Assembly (NCBI RefSeq): GCF_002994745.2
Contig: NC_037091.1
Coordinates: 56,901,612 to 56,965,611, forward strand
DNA from: Rosa chinensis
Taxonomy: Eukaryota > Streptophyta > Magnoliopsida > Rosales > Rosaceae
Direction: 5' to 3'
Length of the DNA: 64,000 nt
Shown here: positions 21,530 to 32,990 of the stretch, in pieces
Position numbering within the stretch: position 1 is the stretch's first letter
How the letters are laid out: every line of letters starts with the position of its first letter
Notes under the pieces: model-generated
The model's input: only the letters and a program-made list of their open reading frames with translations
Told to the model about the DNA's origin: nothing
Database searches by the model: none
Made by a program: the position numbers and the translations under genes

Positions 21530-22525
21530 AGCCTAGGGTATCGTGCAAATCGGTGGCATTTCACCGTGGTTAGTCACCAGTATAGGAAGGACGCGACTGG
21601 TTCCTAGGCACCCCCATCGGTGCGTGGAGCGAGATCGAGTTTTCTAGGTTGTTTTGGATATTTTCGCCGATGATAGCGGGTTTGATTTGGTTGTTTCGCC
21701 GTCTTAAGTCCTTTAGTCGGCGAGGATAGAGCGCAGCGGAGTGATATATTCTGTGGCTTGGCGTCTATGCGGTAACAGGCTTTGGTGGCGGGGACTTGAA
21801 CCTAGCAACAAAGTCGGGATCGTTCAAAGGGTTCTGGAGGTGCTGGTGGGTTTTTGGCTGGTGTGATTTTCCTGACTAGTGATTGGCTGAAGGGAGGCGG
21901 CGTCAACGATCTGATGTCCAGCTGGAAGTGTCGACTGCTGGAAAGTTGGCCAGCAGCGGCGATGACATGGCAGAGGACCATTAGGGCTTCTGCCTACTTT
22001 GCTTGGGTTTGGGTTTGGGCTTGGGCCTGGGGTGCTGGGCTCTGCGATCTGGGCCTTCAAGGAGGGTGCCTTGCCACCCTCATTTATCACTTGATAATGA
22101 GGGTGGGCCTAGCCTGAGATGTGACCTATTTGGACTATTTGGGCTTTTCTATTGTTTTTAAAGTGTTAGTCGTAATTCAAATCATGATTTTATAGAATTA
22201 GTAATTATCTTGAATTGGATTGGAGGAAGCTGCTTATATATGAGGAATTGACTCCTATTTGTTTGATGGGAAGTAACTTTATTTTCGTACCATAATTGTG
22301 TGTCTGGCGGATGGAGGGTTAGAAGATGATTTTCCCTCAGAAGACACGGAGTTGTTTTTTGTTTACGGGTTCGCTTCAATAGCAGGCTCAACTTGACTTG
22401 TAATGAGTTTGCATTGCTTAGATAGGAACTTGTTGTTCTATCTTTAAGTGTTTGTAGATTCTGACTTTTTAGCTGGTCATCTAATGCAATAAATCTTTTC
22501 TTCAAAAAACAAAAACAAAAACAAA
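21530..22525 (+). mobile_element. Possible LINE-type 3' region ending in an A-rich tail
   Basis: A GC-richer block with GGGTTTGGGTTTGGGCTTGG-type text, then an AT-rich part with AATAAA near 22489 and a tail rich in CAAAAA at about 22504-22530. This is the general look of the 3' untranslated part of plant LINEs. No reverse-transcriptase frame remains and no target duplication was confirmed. Confidence 0.3.
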
Positions 22526-23296
22526 ACAAAGCAAAATTATCTTTGTAGAAATTGATACGAGTATGTCTAAATTTACCCATTATTGTGGTCTTGTCAGAAA
22601 TCTTGTTCAGGAGAATTAAAAGTGATAATATTTATAAATTACACTGAAAAAAAAAAAATAGAACAAAACTTCATATAAATGAATGAATGATTAGACTCAA
22701 TGAATCATTCGTTCATTCATTTAAGTCTAGTGAATCTATTAATTTAGATTCCTTAAATTCCAAAATGGGTTGATTGAGTCAATTCCTCTTATTACCTGGG
22801 TCAAAATCAGGGCCAGTCCTGAGGTTCTTAATACCCAGGGTGAATTTTTTTTTTGGGTGCCTAGGGCCGGTTCAGAGATTTTTTTTTATGACAATTCTGA
22901 AATTAATTTGGCTCTGAAAAGTTATGAAAACAAGTTTTTAGAATAATCAATTGAATCACAAACAACAAGCAACATAACTTCTAATATTCATAATTTCAAA
23001 ATTAAAGAACATCCAATAACTATTTTGATATATAGCTCAACCTGCATCATGAAATGTCAAAAAAAATTGTCTAATCACCGTAGAAGAACTGAAAATAGAG
23101 AGGAGAAAGATTGGGAGATGAAAAACAGATAGGAGAATGATTGGAGGGACAGATGATGAAAATGAATTGAGGGATTGAATAACCATTGGAACCACAAATT
23201 TGAATAGAAATTTGTTTAATTTCAATGTTATGGAGAGATTGAGAGACTTTGCTATAATGATGCCTGACTTTTTGCAGTTCTTGATGACTTGAAGAG
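22526..23296. other. Non-coding AT-rich spacer with one imperfect hairpin
   Basis: No gene recognised. AAATGAATGAATGATT near 22676-22691 pairs with AATCATTCGTTCATTCATTT near 22703-22722, an imperfect hairpin. Small open frames here lack any family signature. Confidence 0.45.
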
Positions 23297-25260
23297 TTGA
23301 AGAAGAAAGACCTCAGAAATTTCTCTCTTCCTTGAGAGAAACCCTAAAAACCTAAACACCGGTTTTTCTTCCGTGAGCATTCGACCTCGTTCTGCTGCGA
23401 CCGACGGGTGCTGGTGTAATGTCCCGTATCTTAATTTACCCATTTACTAGTCATTTGGACAGTAAACGACAACTACTTTCACTTTTACCGTCGTTTCGAT
23501 ACTTTTAGTGGCCCTAAATTGTTGACTTTTTGTTCGGGTCAAAATTTGAGAAAGTTTCTTTCATGAAAGTTGTAGAGGACGTTAAATCGAGCGCGTGCAT
23601 ATGTGGTACATACAAATCGGAGTTCGTATGCAAAAGTTATAAGCGAAAGATTAAAGTTACTATTCACGGTAACTTTCTACAAATAGCCGAGTTATTGTGG
23701 TAAGTTTCCATTTTTGGAAACCTACCCGGCTTTTCTCTCTCTTCTCCCCCGACCCTTTCTTCCTCTTTGGACGATTTCTTCTTCCTCTGAATTCTTCCTT
23801 CTCCGGCCGACCCACGACGGAATCCGGGCACCGACAGGTTCGTGTCCTCTTCCTTGTCATGCCTGGGGTGGTGTTTTGCGGTGGCTCGGCCGGAGGAGCT
23901 CGGAATTGAGCCGCGAAGTTTACTGTAGCCGAACGGAGGTTTCGTCGATTTTCGGCGATTTCGGCCGTTTCCTGCCACCAAACCACCGTCGAGGGTGAGG
24001 TTTTTGCCAAGGATCATTTTGCCCCTAGCCTTGAGCCACGATTTGCAGTGTAGAGGGAGAATCGATCAGAACCCGATCTTAGAGTTCTTGGATTTTCTGG
24101 GTTTTCTTCACCAGCCGATTTCGAGCACTTAAAGGTAAAATTGGAACATGTTGTAGTTATGAAAATTGTTGGGTCTGTTGAGTAGGTGGTGTTGCCAAAA
24201 TTTGGTGGCCATCGGCGCGTGGGGCCCACGCGCTGTCACTGTGGGTGGCTCATGGAGGCGTGTAGGGTTGGTTTTTAATTCCTGTTTTAGCCTAATTAAA
24301 TCCTATAAATGTTGTAGAGCTTGTATGTGAAGTTTGGTGATTTTTGGAGGAGTTTGGAATTGTTTGTGATTTTCCGAAGTTCGGAGTTTTGTGATTGAAT
24401 TGTGGGAAATCTGGCGGCCGGATTTCCCTCGTTTTCATTGTGGAATATGTAAATCGAGGAATTGGTGTTATGGGTGTGATGTGGGTTGAATCCGAAAAGA
24501 ATTGGAGAGATGATTTATGAGGATTCGATTTTGAGAATCGTATTTAATTAGAATAGTTATTCACGGATTATATTTATGTACAGGGCGTCGTACCGAGCTA
24601 TTGCTCGACGAAGGAACTCGTACGCGTGATCGTTGGAATAGTACTGTGAGTGGACTTTTGTTTTCAATAATATTTATTTTGAAATTATTGATTTATTTAA
24701 TTATCGTTTTATTTATCGAGCATGATATTTTGTCTTGGATTATAATTTGACATTGATTTTTTTTCATGAATTTCGGATATGAACTTATTATGCTCGAATT
24801 TGGATTTAGGATTTATTTTTGAGAATATGAATTGATTTCAGGGATTGATTATTATTTGAAATTATGATTATGTGATTTTCAATGAATTATTTTCCGAGGT
24901 GATTTTCCGGAAGTATACTATTTAATTATATTTCTATTCGTCGATTTGAGATTTTTAAAGGATTTTCGAAATGGGATTTCGATGGAGTTATATTTCTTAT
25001 TTATTTATCGACTTTCGATTTTGGCATTGGGAATGCCTTGATGATGATCTTGGAATTAGTTTTGTTTCGATTTATGGAGATTATGTTTTATTATTATTTT
25101 CTCTCCTATATATTTATGAACTTGAGATTATCTTGGCGTGTGGGACACGTCATTGGAAATTCATTTGCGAGAGTTGGGGAAGCTTTATGGATTTATGTGG
25201 TTTTCGGATTTTCTTTTGCATACTTTGGGTGACTATCATCATTGCTAGCATTGATATGTC

Positions 25261-25561
25261 CGCCTTTGTGGCGAGGTGATGGGATCACCGAAGTCCGTCC
25301 GCCTTTGTGGCGCTGGTTACTGTCTTTGTGACAGTAATGCTGAAGCCCAGTATCCTAATTGCTACACTTAGTGGCGTGTGGGTATATAACGGGAGTATAT
25401 GGGAGTACTTTAGCCTGGGAGGCTATCACCCAAGCCTGGGAGGCTCATTCGTATGGCTATCTTCTTCCCCTACTTTTATATTATTACTCGACTAGCGGGG
25501 CTAGTCAGATTTCTCTTAACCAGCGGGGCTAGTCCGATTTCTCTTAACCAGCGGGGCTGGT
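25261..25561. repeat. Stem-loop array in X copy B
   Basis: Stems with TTTGT loops at 25261-25273, 25300-25312 and 25319-25335. Stems with GGG loops at 25275-25289, 25411-25425, 25433-25445, 25490-25506 and 25547-25561, plus a weak one near 25522-25530. Order is the reverse of copies A and C, as expected for the opposite orientation. Confidence 0.9.
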
Positions 25562-26115
25562 ATGTTTTTCACGAGTTTTTGAGTTTAAAGAAATACGTTT
25601 TTTTTTTAAACGTTGCATGCATCGCGGTTTTATAAATTTAAATCAGTGGGAAAGTAAGACAACCTCATTTCTTTTAAATTATTTATTTGGTTGTTTATTT
25701 TTGTCCACTCACGCTGACGTGTTTTTCAATTACTTTCCCCTGGGCCATTCGGTTTCAAATGCCTAGTTTGCAGGCGAAATTAGTTGAGGTCGGGCGTACA
25801 TGGAGTTGAGGCATAGTCAACAGCATGGCTTCCGCGTTTTCCTTTGAATTAGGTTTTCCTTGTTTATCCTTTTTATTAGAATTGCTCTGATTACCTGTGG
25901 GATTAATGTTATTCAAATTGCATTTTGTGTTTTGTGAATTGGGGAGTGGTGTAATTTGGGGAGCAGGGTGGCTCCAGGAGAATAAGGATGGATAATTTAG
26001 AAGTGTAAATGTTTTCTGCAGGTTTTGGGTAGTCCATTTTTAGGGGAAGTTCTGCCAAATTTTTGGTAGAATTTCTTCTAAGGTGGGCCCCGCAGGGCCT
26101 CTTCGGATTTCGAGG

Positions 26116-26611
26116 TGTTAATGCTCAAGTCCGGCGGTAGCCGGTTCCTTGTTTAACGCGGGTCCGGTGGGCGGACAGCTACTCCAAGGATTAGATGACT
26201 TCCGTTTACTGCAACACGAGAGACAGGGCCAGAGGAAGACCGCGTTGGGCGGTCTTCACTTCTCCGATGCCTAAGTCAGTCACTGTATATGGGTAGCATA
26301 ACAATAAATGAGTAGTAATTGCGTAATTAATGAGGAGAGAGGAGATGACCTTTTATAGGTAAGGAAGAGGTTGATCCTCTTCTTGCTTCCGATGTGGGAC
26401 TGATGTGCTTCGATTCCCAGCGTCTGGAGCTTCTGATGCTATCTTGACCCGGCGCGTCAGCGGTGATATGGGGGCGGTCCAGGGCTTGAGCGGTAGGCCG
26501 CCTGGCCGTGCCTTCGCAGGTCACCTCCTTGGTGGGAGTCGGTACCTCTGGCGGTACCATGAGCGTGGCTCATTATAGCTAATTATGCTCGTTCCGGCAC
26601 ATGTAGGTACA
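26116..26611 (-). repeat. Solo LTR of the Tat group, nested in X copy B
   Basis: 496 bp, TGTTAATG...GTACA, flanked by CGAGG (26111-26115) and CGGGG (26612-26616), a 5-bp duplication with one mismatch. TATA-like CCTATAAAAGG on minus at about 26349-26359. Very similar to the solo LTR at 61046-61545 and more distantly to the E1/E2 LTRs. Confidence 0.9.
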
Positions 26612-27445
26612 CGGGGTGAAATTCGGGGCTGGTCCTGTCAGCTGGCCTCCGGCCTCACCGATGTCTTAGGGTCTACTGTCGGACGGCTATTCAATTCAAT
26701 ATGGTTAAGGGGTTTCCTTGGATGGTTGCGCTCGACGTAGACGTCGCAGAAGCCTGGGCTTGGTTTTTTTGGTCTCATCTCGACTGGCTACGTGATTGTG
26801 CTATGCAAGGTCGACAGCATGGGTTCTGCTTCGATGGTGGGCAGAGGGTGAGGAGGTGGATCGGCGTGGTTTAGGTCGGCGTTTGTTGTGGTGCGGTTTG
26901 GGTCGAAGGGTGGCAATAAGGCGGAGCAGAGCGGGTAGGGCAAAGCAGAGCGGGCTGGGTGGAGCCGCTGGGCTTGTGTGTATGACATGTCGTCTGGGGA
27001 GGATGGGCTGAGATCAGGTGGGCTTGATGGGCTTTGGAGTTGGACTACTCTTTGGATGCTCTTGGGCTGACTATTTAGGGCTAGGGTTTTTGCCCTGGGC
27101 CTTTACTATATTTTAGCTTGTCTTTTACAATAATTTTCTTGTTTTTAGGAACCTAAGCACTGATGTACACCCATTATCTCTCTAGCGTCTGTGAAGCAGT
27201 ACCGAAGGAGGATATCCGCTAGCTCTACGTATTTGAATGCATAATGAGTTGGACTATATGTACGTACCACTTATGGGTACTACCACTAGCTTCTTGTCTG
27301 TCTATGCCCTTAAATGACAGCGGAAGGGTATTTAACGGCCTATTCTGGCTTGTGATGAATATACTTTTCTTTAACTCAAAAAAAAAAAAAAAATTGAAGA
27401 AGAAGAAAAAAACACGTAGCTAGTGTGTCTAGAATTGAGAATATA

Positions 27446-27471
27446 CATATATATATATATATATATATTTT
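27446..27471. repeat. (AT)n microsatellite
   Basis: A run of about 11 TA units followed by a T-run. Confidence 0.9.
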
Positions 27472-27510
27472 TTTTTTTACATTCCACAACATATTATTGT
27501 AAATTATATA

Positions 27511-28597
27511 TAATTAAGATTAATTTAAGTTTACCCCCCTGAGGTTTGGGGTGTCATCATTTCACCCCCTCTATTCACAATTTTGAATTTTTACCCTCCA
27601 AGCTTTCCAATTTCAGTTAGGCGTGTCCAATTTCTCAGATTCCGTCCAAATTGAACTTTAACTTTGACGATCGGACTCACTTCAAGGGCTAAAATAGTCA
27701 TTTCAAGACAAAAAAAAAACCACGACAAAAAAAAAATTCTTCTTTTTCTTCCTTGATCCTCCTCTTACAAATCTCTCCACTTGAAATATCTCTTCCTTGA
27801 AGCAGAGCACTACTCTCATTCCTAACCCTCTTCACTCTCCTACTCACCAATTTATAGATATGAAATTCAAATTTTCAAAAATTTATAGTAAAGATATAGG
27901 TAACAAACCATCAGGATGATAATTTCTCCAACCTAACCTTATTCGACCTTAGCAACAACAACTTCACCGGCCCGTCCCCTCCGATCTCGGCAATGCCACT
28001 AAACTCCAATACCCAGAATCTTCTCCACACACTACTTCCATCAAACATTTGGCCCGCAACAAATCTTCATGTATTCTTCTCCATTTCCAGCAACCTCACG
28101 GGAAAAATCCCCGATTTCATCAGCTGCAAGAGCCTCTACAAGATCGAATTACAACGAAACAACTTCACTGGCAACATTCCCTGGGACACTAGCAATTGTG
28201 AGAAACTTTTGATCTTGACCCTGAGCCTGAACTCACTCGTCATTAGCATCCAACTCAAATTTTGTGTTTTGAAAAAAAAAAAAAATCAAAACGCAAAACA
28301 CTAAAAATGTCAAAAATTCCAAAATCAAAGCTTGAAACATTAAGATGAAGAAGGATTCAATTACCAAGAGTTACGTAGAGATACTTGGGGTGGGTCCAAT
28401 TTGACGCCCTAGCCATGGATCTTCTTTGGTTTAGTCGGAACCATGATTCGCGTCGATTCAATCTCGTAAAATCCGACGACACAGGGAAAAGGCTACGTAA
28501 TCCCTCCGACAGCTTCGGTTAGTTGGTCCTTGCAGTCGGTGACGTAAGTCTTGAGCAGAGCCCGCCGACAGTTCTAAGAGGCTTGCTGGTGTCATAT

Positions 28598-28635
<38 letters not shown>

Positions 28636-28850
28636 TTTTTTTTTGTCGTGGGTTTTCTTTTGTCTTGAAATGACACTTTTAGCCCTTGAAGTGGGCCCCA
28701 TCGTCGAAGTTAATGGACGAAATTTGAGAAATTGGACACGACTGATTGAACTTCGAAAGCAGGGGGGGTAAAAATTTAAAATTGAGAATAAAGGGGATGT
28801 AATGATGACACCTCCAAACTTCAAGGAGGTGAACTGAAATTAATCAATAT
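27511..28850. mobile_element. MULE-like element (Pack-MULE candidate) carrying LRR gene sequence
   Basis: About 210-bp terminal inverted repeats: left about 27515-27730, right about 28635-28848. Both contain GGGTGTCATCAT-type, TGTCCAATTTCTCA and TTCAAGGGCTAAAA blocks in mirrored order. A candidate 9-bp duplication AATTATATA lies outside (27502-27510 and 28851-28859); it is AT-rich and so less secure. Long TIRs plus a 9-bp duplication fit Mutator-like elements. There is no transposase; the interior holds a captured gene fragment and a GA microsatellite (28601-28632). Confidence 0.7.
27935..28262 (+). pseudogene. Captured leucine-rich-repeat receptor fragment
   Basis: The translation shows LRR units of the plant extracellular type: LSNNNFTG…, then SSNLTGKIPDFISCKSLYKI, ELQRNNFTGNIPWDTSNCEK and LLILTLSLNSL. 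The LxxNxLxGxIP pattern is that of LRR receptor-like kinases. Only about 2-3 repeats are recognisable, with a shifted stretch in between (about 27990-28080), no start and no kinase domain. It lies between the TIRs of a MULE-like element and so looks like transduplicated host sequence. The donor gene cannot be named. Confidence 0.7.
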
Positions 28851-28860
28851 AATTATATAT

Positions 28861-29394
28861 GAAAATAGTGCCCCACCTTCCCTTGGGCCTCAGCTGTTGC
28901 CAAGGCTGCCCTTGGGCAAGGCCGGACCTAGTCAAAATTATGCCAAAACATACACCTTGAGCTTTTCAGAATGATAATTAAAGGGTTAATTTTTAGAATG
29001 TTATATTGTGAGTGAACATAAGAAGTTCTGAAGTTCAAATATAAATCAATCAATGGCTTTGATGAGAAATTAAGAGGGGTCAGCTGACCCTTTTCGACCC
29101 ATGTTGCAAATATCAACTAATCAATTACTTTGATGAGAAATTGAGAGGAGTCGGCTGACTCTTCTCGACCCATGTTGCCTACACTAGTACACCCCTTGTG
29201 TTAATGATGATATGGATCCTAATTAGCAATGAATGATAATGATGATATGGACGCATGGAACCGATTAGCATTAATGAAAGTTAGTGATGAATCCATATCA
29301 TCATTAATTAACATTCATTGCAAATTGGTTAATTTAGAGAAGAAAAAAGAACATAGAATTGTCCCTTTATTTTGTCCTAAAAATTTTTAAGTAA
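28861..29394. repeat. Spacer with a ~65-bp tandem duplication
   Basis: TTTGATGAGAAATTAAGAGG…CGACCCATGTTGC (about 29055-29106) is repeated at about 29127-29177 with several substitutions. The rest of the stretch has no gene. TCATTAAT/GATATGG words near 29200-29320 recur in both orientations. Confidence 0.6.
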
Positions 29395-29815
29395 TATAAG
29401 ATTTTGGGTAAAAATCACAAATAGTACATGAACTATACCTCAATCTTATCGATGGTACCTAAACTTTATTTCTTGTCACAACCAGTACCTGAACTATTCG
29501 GGTTCTTTTGTAATGGTACTTAGAGCCACATTCGGTCACTATTCTGACTAAAAATGGCATATGAGGCAATAATAGTGATGATCTTTGGTGATTTCAAAGG
29601 CTGCGATCATAGTGAAGATCTTTTTGGTAATAGACTTGCCTTAAACTTATTTTTTTCTTTTTCTGGATTTGGCTTTTTTGGCTGGAATAGTGACCATTTA
29701 AAATGAAATCAAAAAGTTCGGGTACTGGTTGTGATCAAAATTGAAGTTCATGTACCATGGATAAGATAGATGATAAGTTCAGGTACCATTTGTGATAATA
29801 ACCATAAAATTTTTG
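29395..29815. mobile_element. Short non-coding element with ~95-bp terminal inverted repeats
   Basis: The left arm (about 29398-29500: ATCACAAATAGTACATGAAC … CACAACCAGTACCTGAACT) is mirrored by the complement of about 29715-29812 (ATCACAAATGGTACCTGAAC … CACAACCAGTACCCGAACT). No coding sequence. It resembles the element at 15793 in design and in the GTACC-GAACT word, but the sequences differ. It lies about 200 bp upstream of a MATE exon, within an intron. Confidence 0.75.
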
Positions 29816-30020
29816 AGTGGAGAAGCAGTGATACGTGACTTAGCACGTCCGACTTATCAATTTGATAAGAACATGAATTATATGAGGAATTTTTAATTCC
29901 ACTACAAAAGAGGCTGGTAATTGACAATGAGTTGTCAAAATGAAAATATTGATCGGTAGAATAGTGACAACGTCTATTTTGTAAAACTAGTTTGTCTATT
30001 ATATATCAATTCTTGTGCAG

Positions 30021-30303
30021 TTTGGAAGTTTGGTATTTTATGGCGTTGATTCTCTTTGCTGGATATCTAAAGAATGCAGAAGTTTCTGTGGATTGCCTAT
30101 CCATATGGTGAGTACTCTCTTCTTCTGCTACATTTGTTGATACAGCTTCAGAGTACCCATGGAAATTCAAACATTGTTCGAAAAGTGAGTAATATTGGAT
30201 AAATTGGTAACCGAGTAATATGTATATGCCTCGTCGAATTTTGCAGCATGAACATATTGGGATGGACAGTCATGATGTCTTGTGGCATGAATGCAGCAAT
30301 AAG
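30021..30303 (+). pseudogene. MATE/DTX transporter, two middle exons
   Basis: Exon 30021-30107 (after TTCTTGTGCAG) encodes LEVWYFMALILFAGYLKNAE and so on to LSI. Intron 30108-30246 (GTGAGT…TTGCAG). Exon 30247-30303 begins CATGAACATATTGGG (MNILGWTV) and ends GCAATAAG before GTCTGT. Joining across each intron restores the MATE reading frame and the family residues. These are the central transmembrane helices. The splice sites are undamaged even though the copia element starts 9 bp after the second exon. Confidence 0.9.
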
Positions 30304-30311
30304 GTCTGTCA

Positions 30312-30907
30312 TGTTAAATCTACATGATGCAACAACCAACACATCAAACACAAGATCATATCATACAACACATATACAATATCAATTAAACCAACTGCAC
30401 AACATCCACACAGAAACTGCAGACTACTAGGACTCCACCTGGATCATTGACGCTCTGGATCCCTGCAGAAACAACTTGACCAAAGTTAGACATCTTGAGC
30501 AACTGGAACTGAGAATGAATAGCAATAGAACTAGAGCAGAAAGCCTTCTGTATGTCAACACCAAAAGCTTCAGAATGGGGCTGAACAATATGCTTAACAA
30601 CGGGTGATGAATACAGGGACTTTGCTCCCTTTATATATTGGCCAAAACCACGAGTTAGACTCATCCCATAAGGAGTCCAACACTTCTTCATGTTTATCGA
30701 GATAGGAGACTTAGAGTTTATCACAAACACTTAATGTAATTCAGGTTGATTACAAATGAGTTCCCTACTTCTACCAGGAGATATACACCCACGTAGATAA
30801 CTGGAATTAGAGTTATATTCATGTACTTCTTGTTATTTACATAGGATTAAATCAGCTGGTTTTATCTCAATGTGATTAAGATAATGTTAAGTCCACATAT
30901 TCTAACA
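30312..30907 (-). repeat. Copia 3' LTR
   Basis: 596 bp, TGTTAAATC…TCTAACA. The adjacent complement of 30908-30920, CCAAGTGGGAGAA, is the polypurine tract. Confidence 0.95.
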
Positions 30908-31539
30908 TTCTCCCACTTGGACTAACATTGTCTGTACACAACACAACTGAACTAATAACCCCATATAGACAACAAACTGAAGTGTGCACTGAAATACACA
31001 AAAACTCATAGCTCATTTAGCTTGGTCAATTTGCAGAAAATAACGCAGAACCTCAAACCAATTTTGATTAAATAACCAGATTGATTAAAGATCACTAACA
31101 TCAAATATTGCAATCACATAAGCTCAAAGTGATAATAAGAGCAAAATTTGGATAAGTATATCTACCTGCAAAAATCCAATGCTCATAGTCCAACAGAATG
31201 ATTTTGACAACTCAAAATCTTAACAGCAAAACTGAAAACACTAGTGAACTGATATTTGCTTAACTGAAAACTGAAACTGAAGCTGCAAAATTACTCAATG
31301 CAGAAAAGTTCACTTGATAACACACACTGATATTTTAAAGTTCAAAAAACTGTAATTTGCAAGACTGCAGAAAATAAAATAATGCTGAAACCAAAAGAAA
31401 CACATATATGAAATACCTCATTTTATTCAAAAACTGCAGTATCAAAATTACAAGCAAAAACAAAAACGACAATAACTGGAGCAAGAATCCTATTACACAA
31501 AATAAAATTCTAAAAAATTAAAATTGGCTCCCACTGAAC

Positions 31540-32990
31540 TCAAGCCTCCAATTCAGATAGAATTCCCATGTTCTTGGTGTGCTTCTGAAAACTTGAAACT
31601 GATAACGCTTTAGTGAAGGGATCTGCTAGCTGTGACTCTGTATTTATGTTCAAGACATTTATCTCACCATGCTTCACTATTTCTCTAACACTGTAGAATT
31701 TTAAATCTATGTGTTTAGAGTTGTTGGACCTCTTACTGTTTTTACCAAAAAATACTGCAGCCTCATTATCACAAAATATTTTCAATGCATCTGAAATAAT
31801 TGAACTTAATACTTTAGTATGCAATAGAAAATTTTTGATCCACAAGCCTTCACAGACTCCTTCATAAATGGCTATGAACTCAGCCTGCATAGTGGAGGTT
31901 GAAATCAATGACTGTTTCATGGTTTTCCATGCAACAGCCACTCCTGCAAGCATGAAGACATAACCAGATGTGGACTTTTTAGAATCCGGATAATGGCCTG
32001 CAAAGTCTGAATCAGTATAGCCAACTAGTTCAAACTTCTTAACTTGTCTGTAAACTAACATGTGAGATTTGGTTTTCTGCAGATATCTAAGTACTTTCTT
32101 TCCTGCAACCCAGTGTTCATGGGTAGGATTAGACTGAAACCTAGATAAAATTCCAACTGCAAATGACAAATTAGGTCTAGTGCAGACATGTGCATACATT
32201 AGGCTACCAATTAACCTAGCATAAGGTTTGCTTTCCATATCAGACATCTTCCCCCATTTTTACAATTTTGTTTTTGGACAGTTTGTCACCCTTTGTCATA
32301 GGTGCATCACTTGAAGCACAAGATTCCATACCAAATCTCTTCAACACTTTTGTGATGTAATTGTGTTGAGATAAGCTTAATAAGCCTTGTGACCTATCTC
32401 TCTTAATTTCAATTCCTAAAACATAGGATGCCTCACCCAAATCTTTCATGTCGAAATTTTTAGACAGAAAAGCTTTGGTATCTCTAAGCAATTTAAAGTC
32501 AGTACTAGCTAAGAGAATATCATCCACATACAGTATAAGAAAAATAAAATTACTTCCAACTGTCTTAATGTATACACATTCATCCACAATATTTTCTGAA
32601 AAACCAAAAGATGAAATTACTGAATCAAACTTCTTATACCATTGTCTAGAAGCCTGCTTAAGTCCATAAATTGATCTTTTCAGTTTGCATACATGGTCTT
32701 CTTTTCCTGTTTTCACAAAACCTTCAGGTTGTTTCATATAGATGATCTCATCTAATTCCCCATTCAAAAAGGCTGTTTTCACATCCATTTGATGCAGCTC
32801 CATGTTATAATGAGCTACTAGAGCCATTATAATCCTAAATGAGTCTTTAGTTGAAACTAGAGAGAATGTTTCTGTATAGTCTATCCCTTCCTTTTGTGTG
32901 AAACCCTTAGCTACTAGCCTGGATTTATGTCTTTCTACATTTCCATTTGTATCGCCTTAAACACCCACTTGCAGCCTATTGGTTTTTGGC
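31540..32990 (-). pseudogene. Copia reverse transcriptase and RNase H, frameshifted
   Basis: The complement carries a copia-type RT: the N-terminal part ends in CKWVFKAIQ near 32945, then a frame change, then MDVKTAFLNGELDEIIYMKQ and LYVDDILLAS (YVDD near 32520-32531). Another frame change near 32245 leads to the RNase H part (RPNLSFAVGILSRF, STSGYVFMLAG, KHIDLKFYSVRE), which ends at 31540. The catalytic YVDD is intact, but at least two frameshifts prevent one continuous protein. Lineage within copia not assigned. Confidence 0.9.

Larger units (their letters stand above)
23415..26640 (+). repeat. X-family solo LTR, copy B, with nested solo Tat LTR
   Basis: Starts TGTAATGTCCCGTATC and ends GGTCCTGTCA, flanked by an exact 5-bp duplication GCTGG (23410-23414, 26641-26645). 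After removing the nested LTR and its duplication, X itself is about 2.7 kb. No internal region, gag or pol lies next to it, hence a solo LTR. The 5' part has TTCATGAAAGTTGTAGAGG and GCGCGTGCATATGTGG, which together with the TGTAAYGTCCCG start suggest a Tekay/Del-type Ty3/gypsy LTR (inference). Confidence 0.88.
23297..27405 (+). mobile_element. LINE-like retroposon without ORF, split by X copy B
   Basis: TTGAAGAAGAAA (about 23298-23309) recurs as TTGAAGAAGAAG directly after a poly(A) run (about 27378-27405), a target-site duplication of 11-12 bp as left by target-primed reverse transcription. Removing X copy B (23415-26640) and its GCTGG duplication leaves about 850 bp: a short 5' piece (23310-23414) joined to a 3' UTR-like piece (26646-27377). 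No reverse-transcriptase coding sequence is present, so it would be either an internally deleted LINE or a non-autonomous relative. Confidence 0.55.

Noticed and set aside
24971..25279. Hydrophobic 102-codon frame in X copy B (and similar ones at 17811-18188 and 49752-50126)
   Set aside because: The three copies do not keep frame or start, and the frames run through the stem-loop array. Conservation is at the DNA level.
28458..28824. Frames on both strands over the right MULE TIR
   Set aside because: They overlap a GA microsatellite and the TIR, with no similarity to the LRR part.
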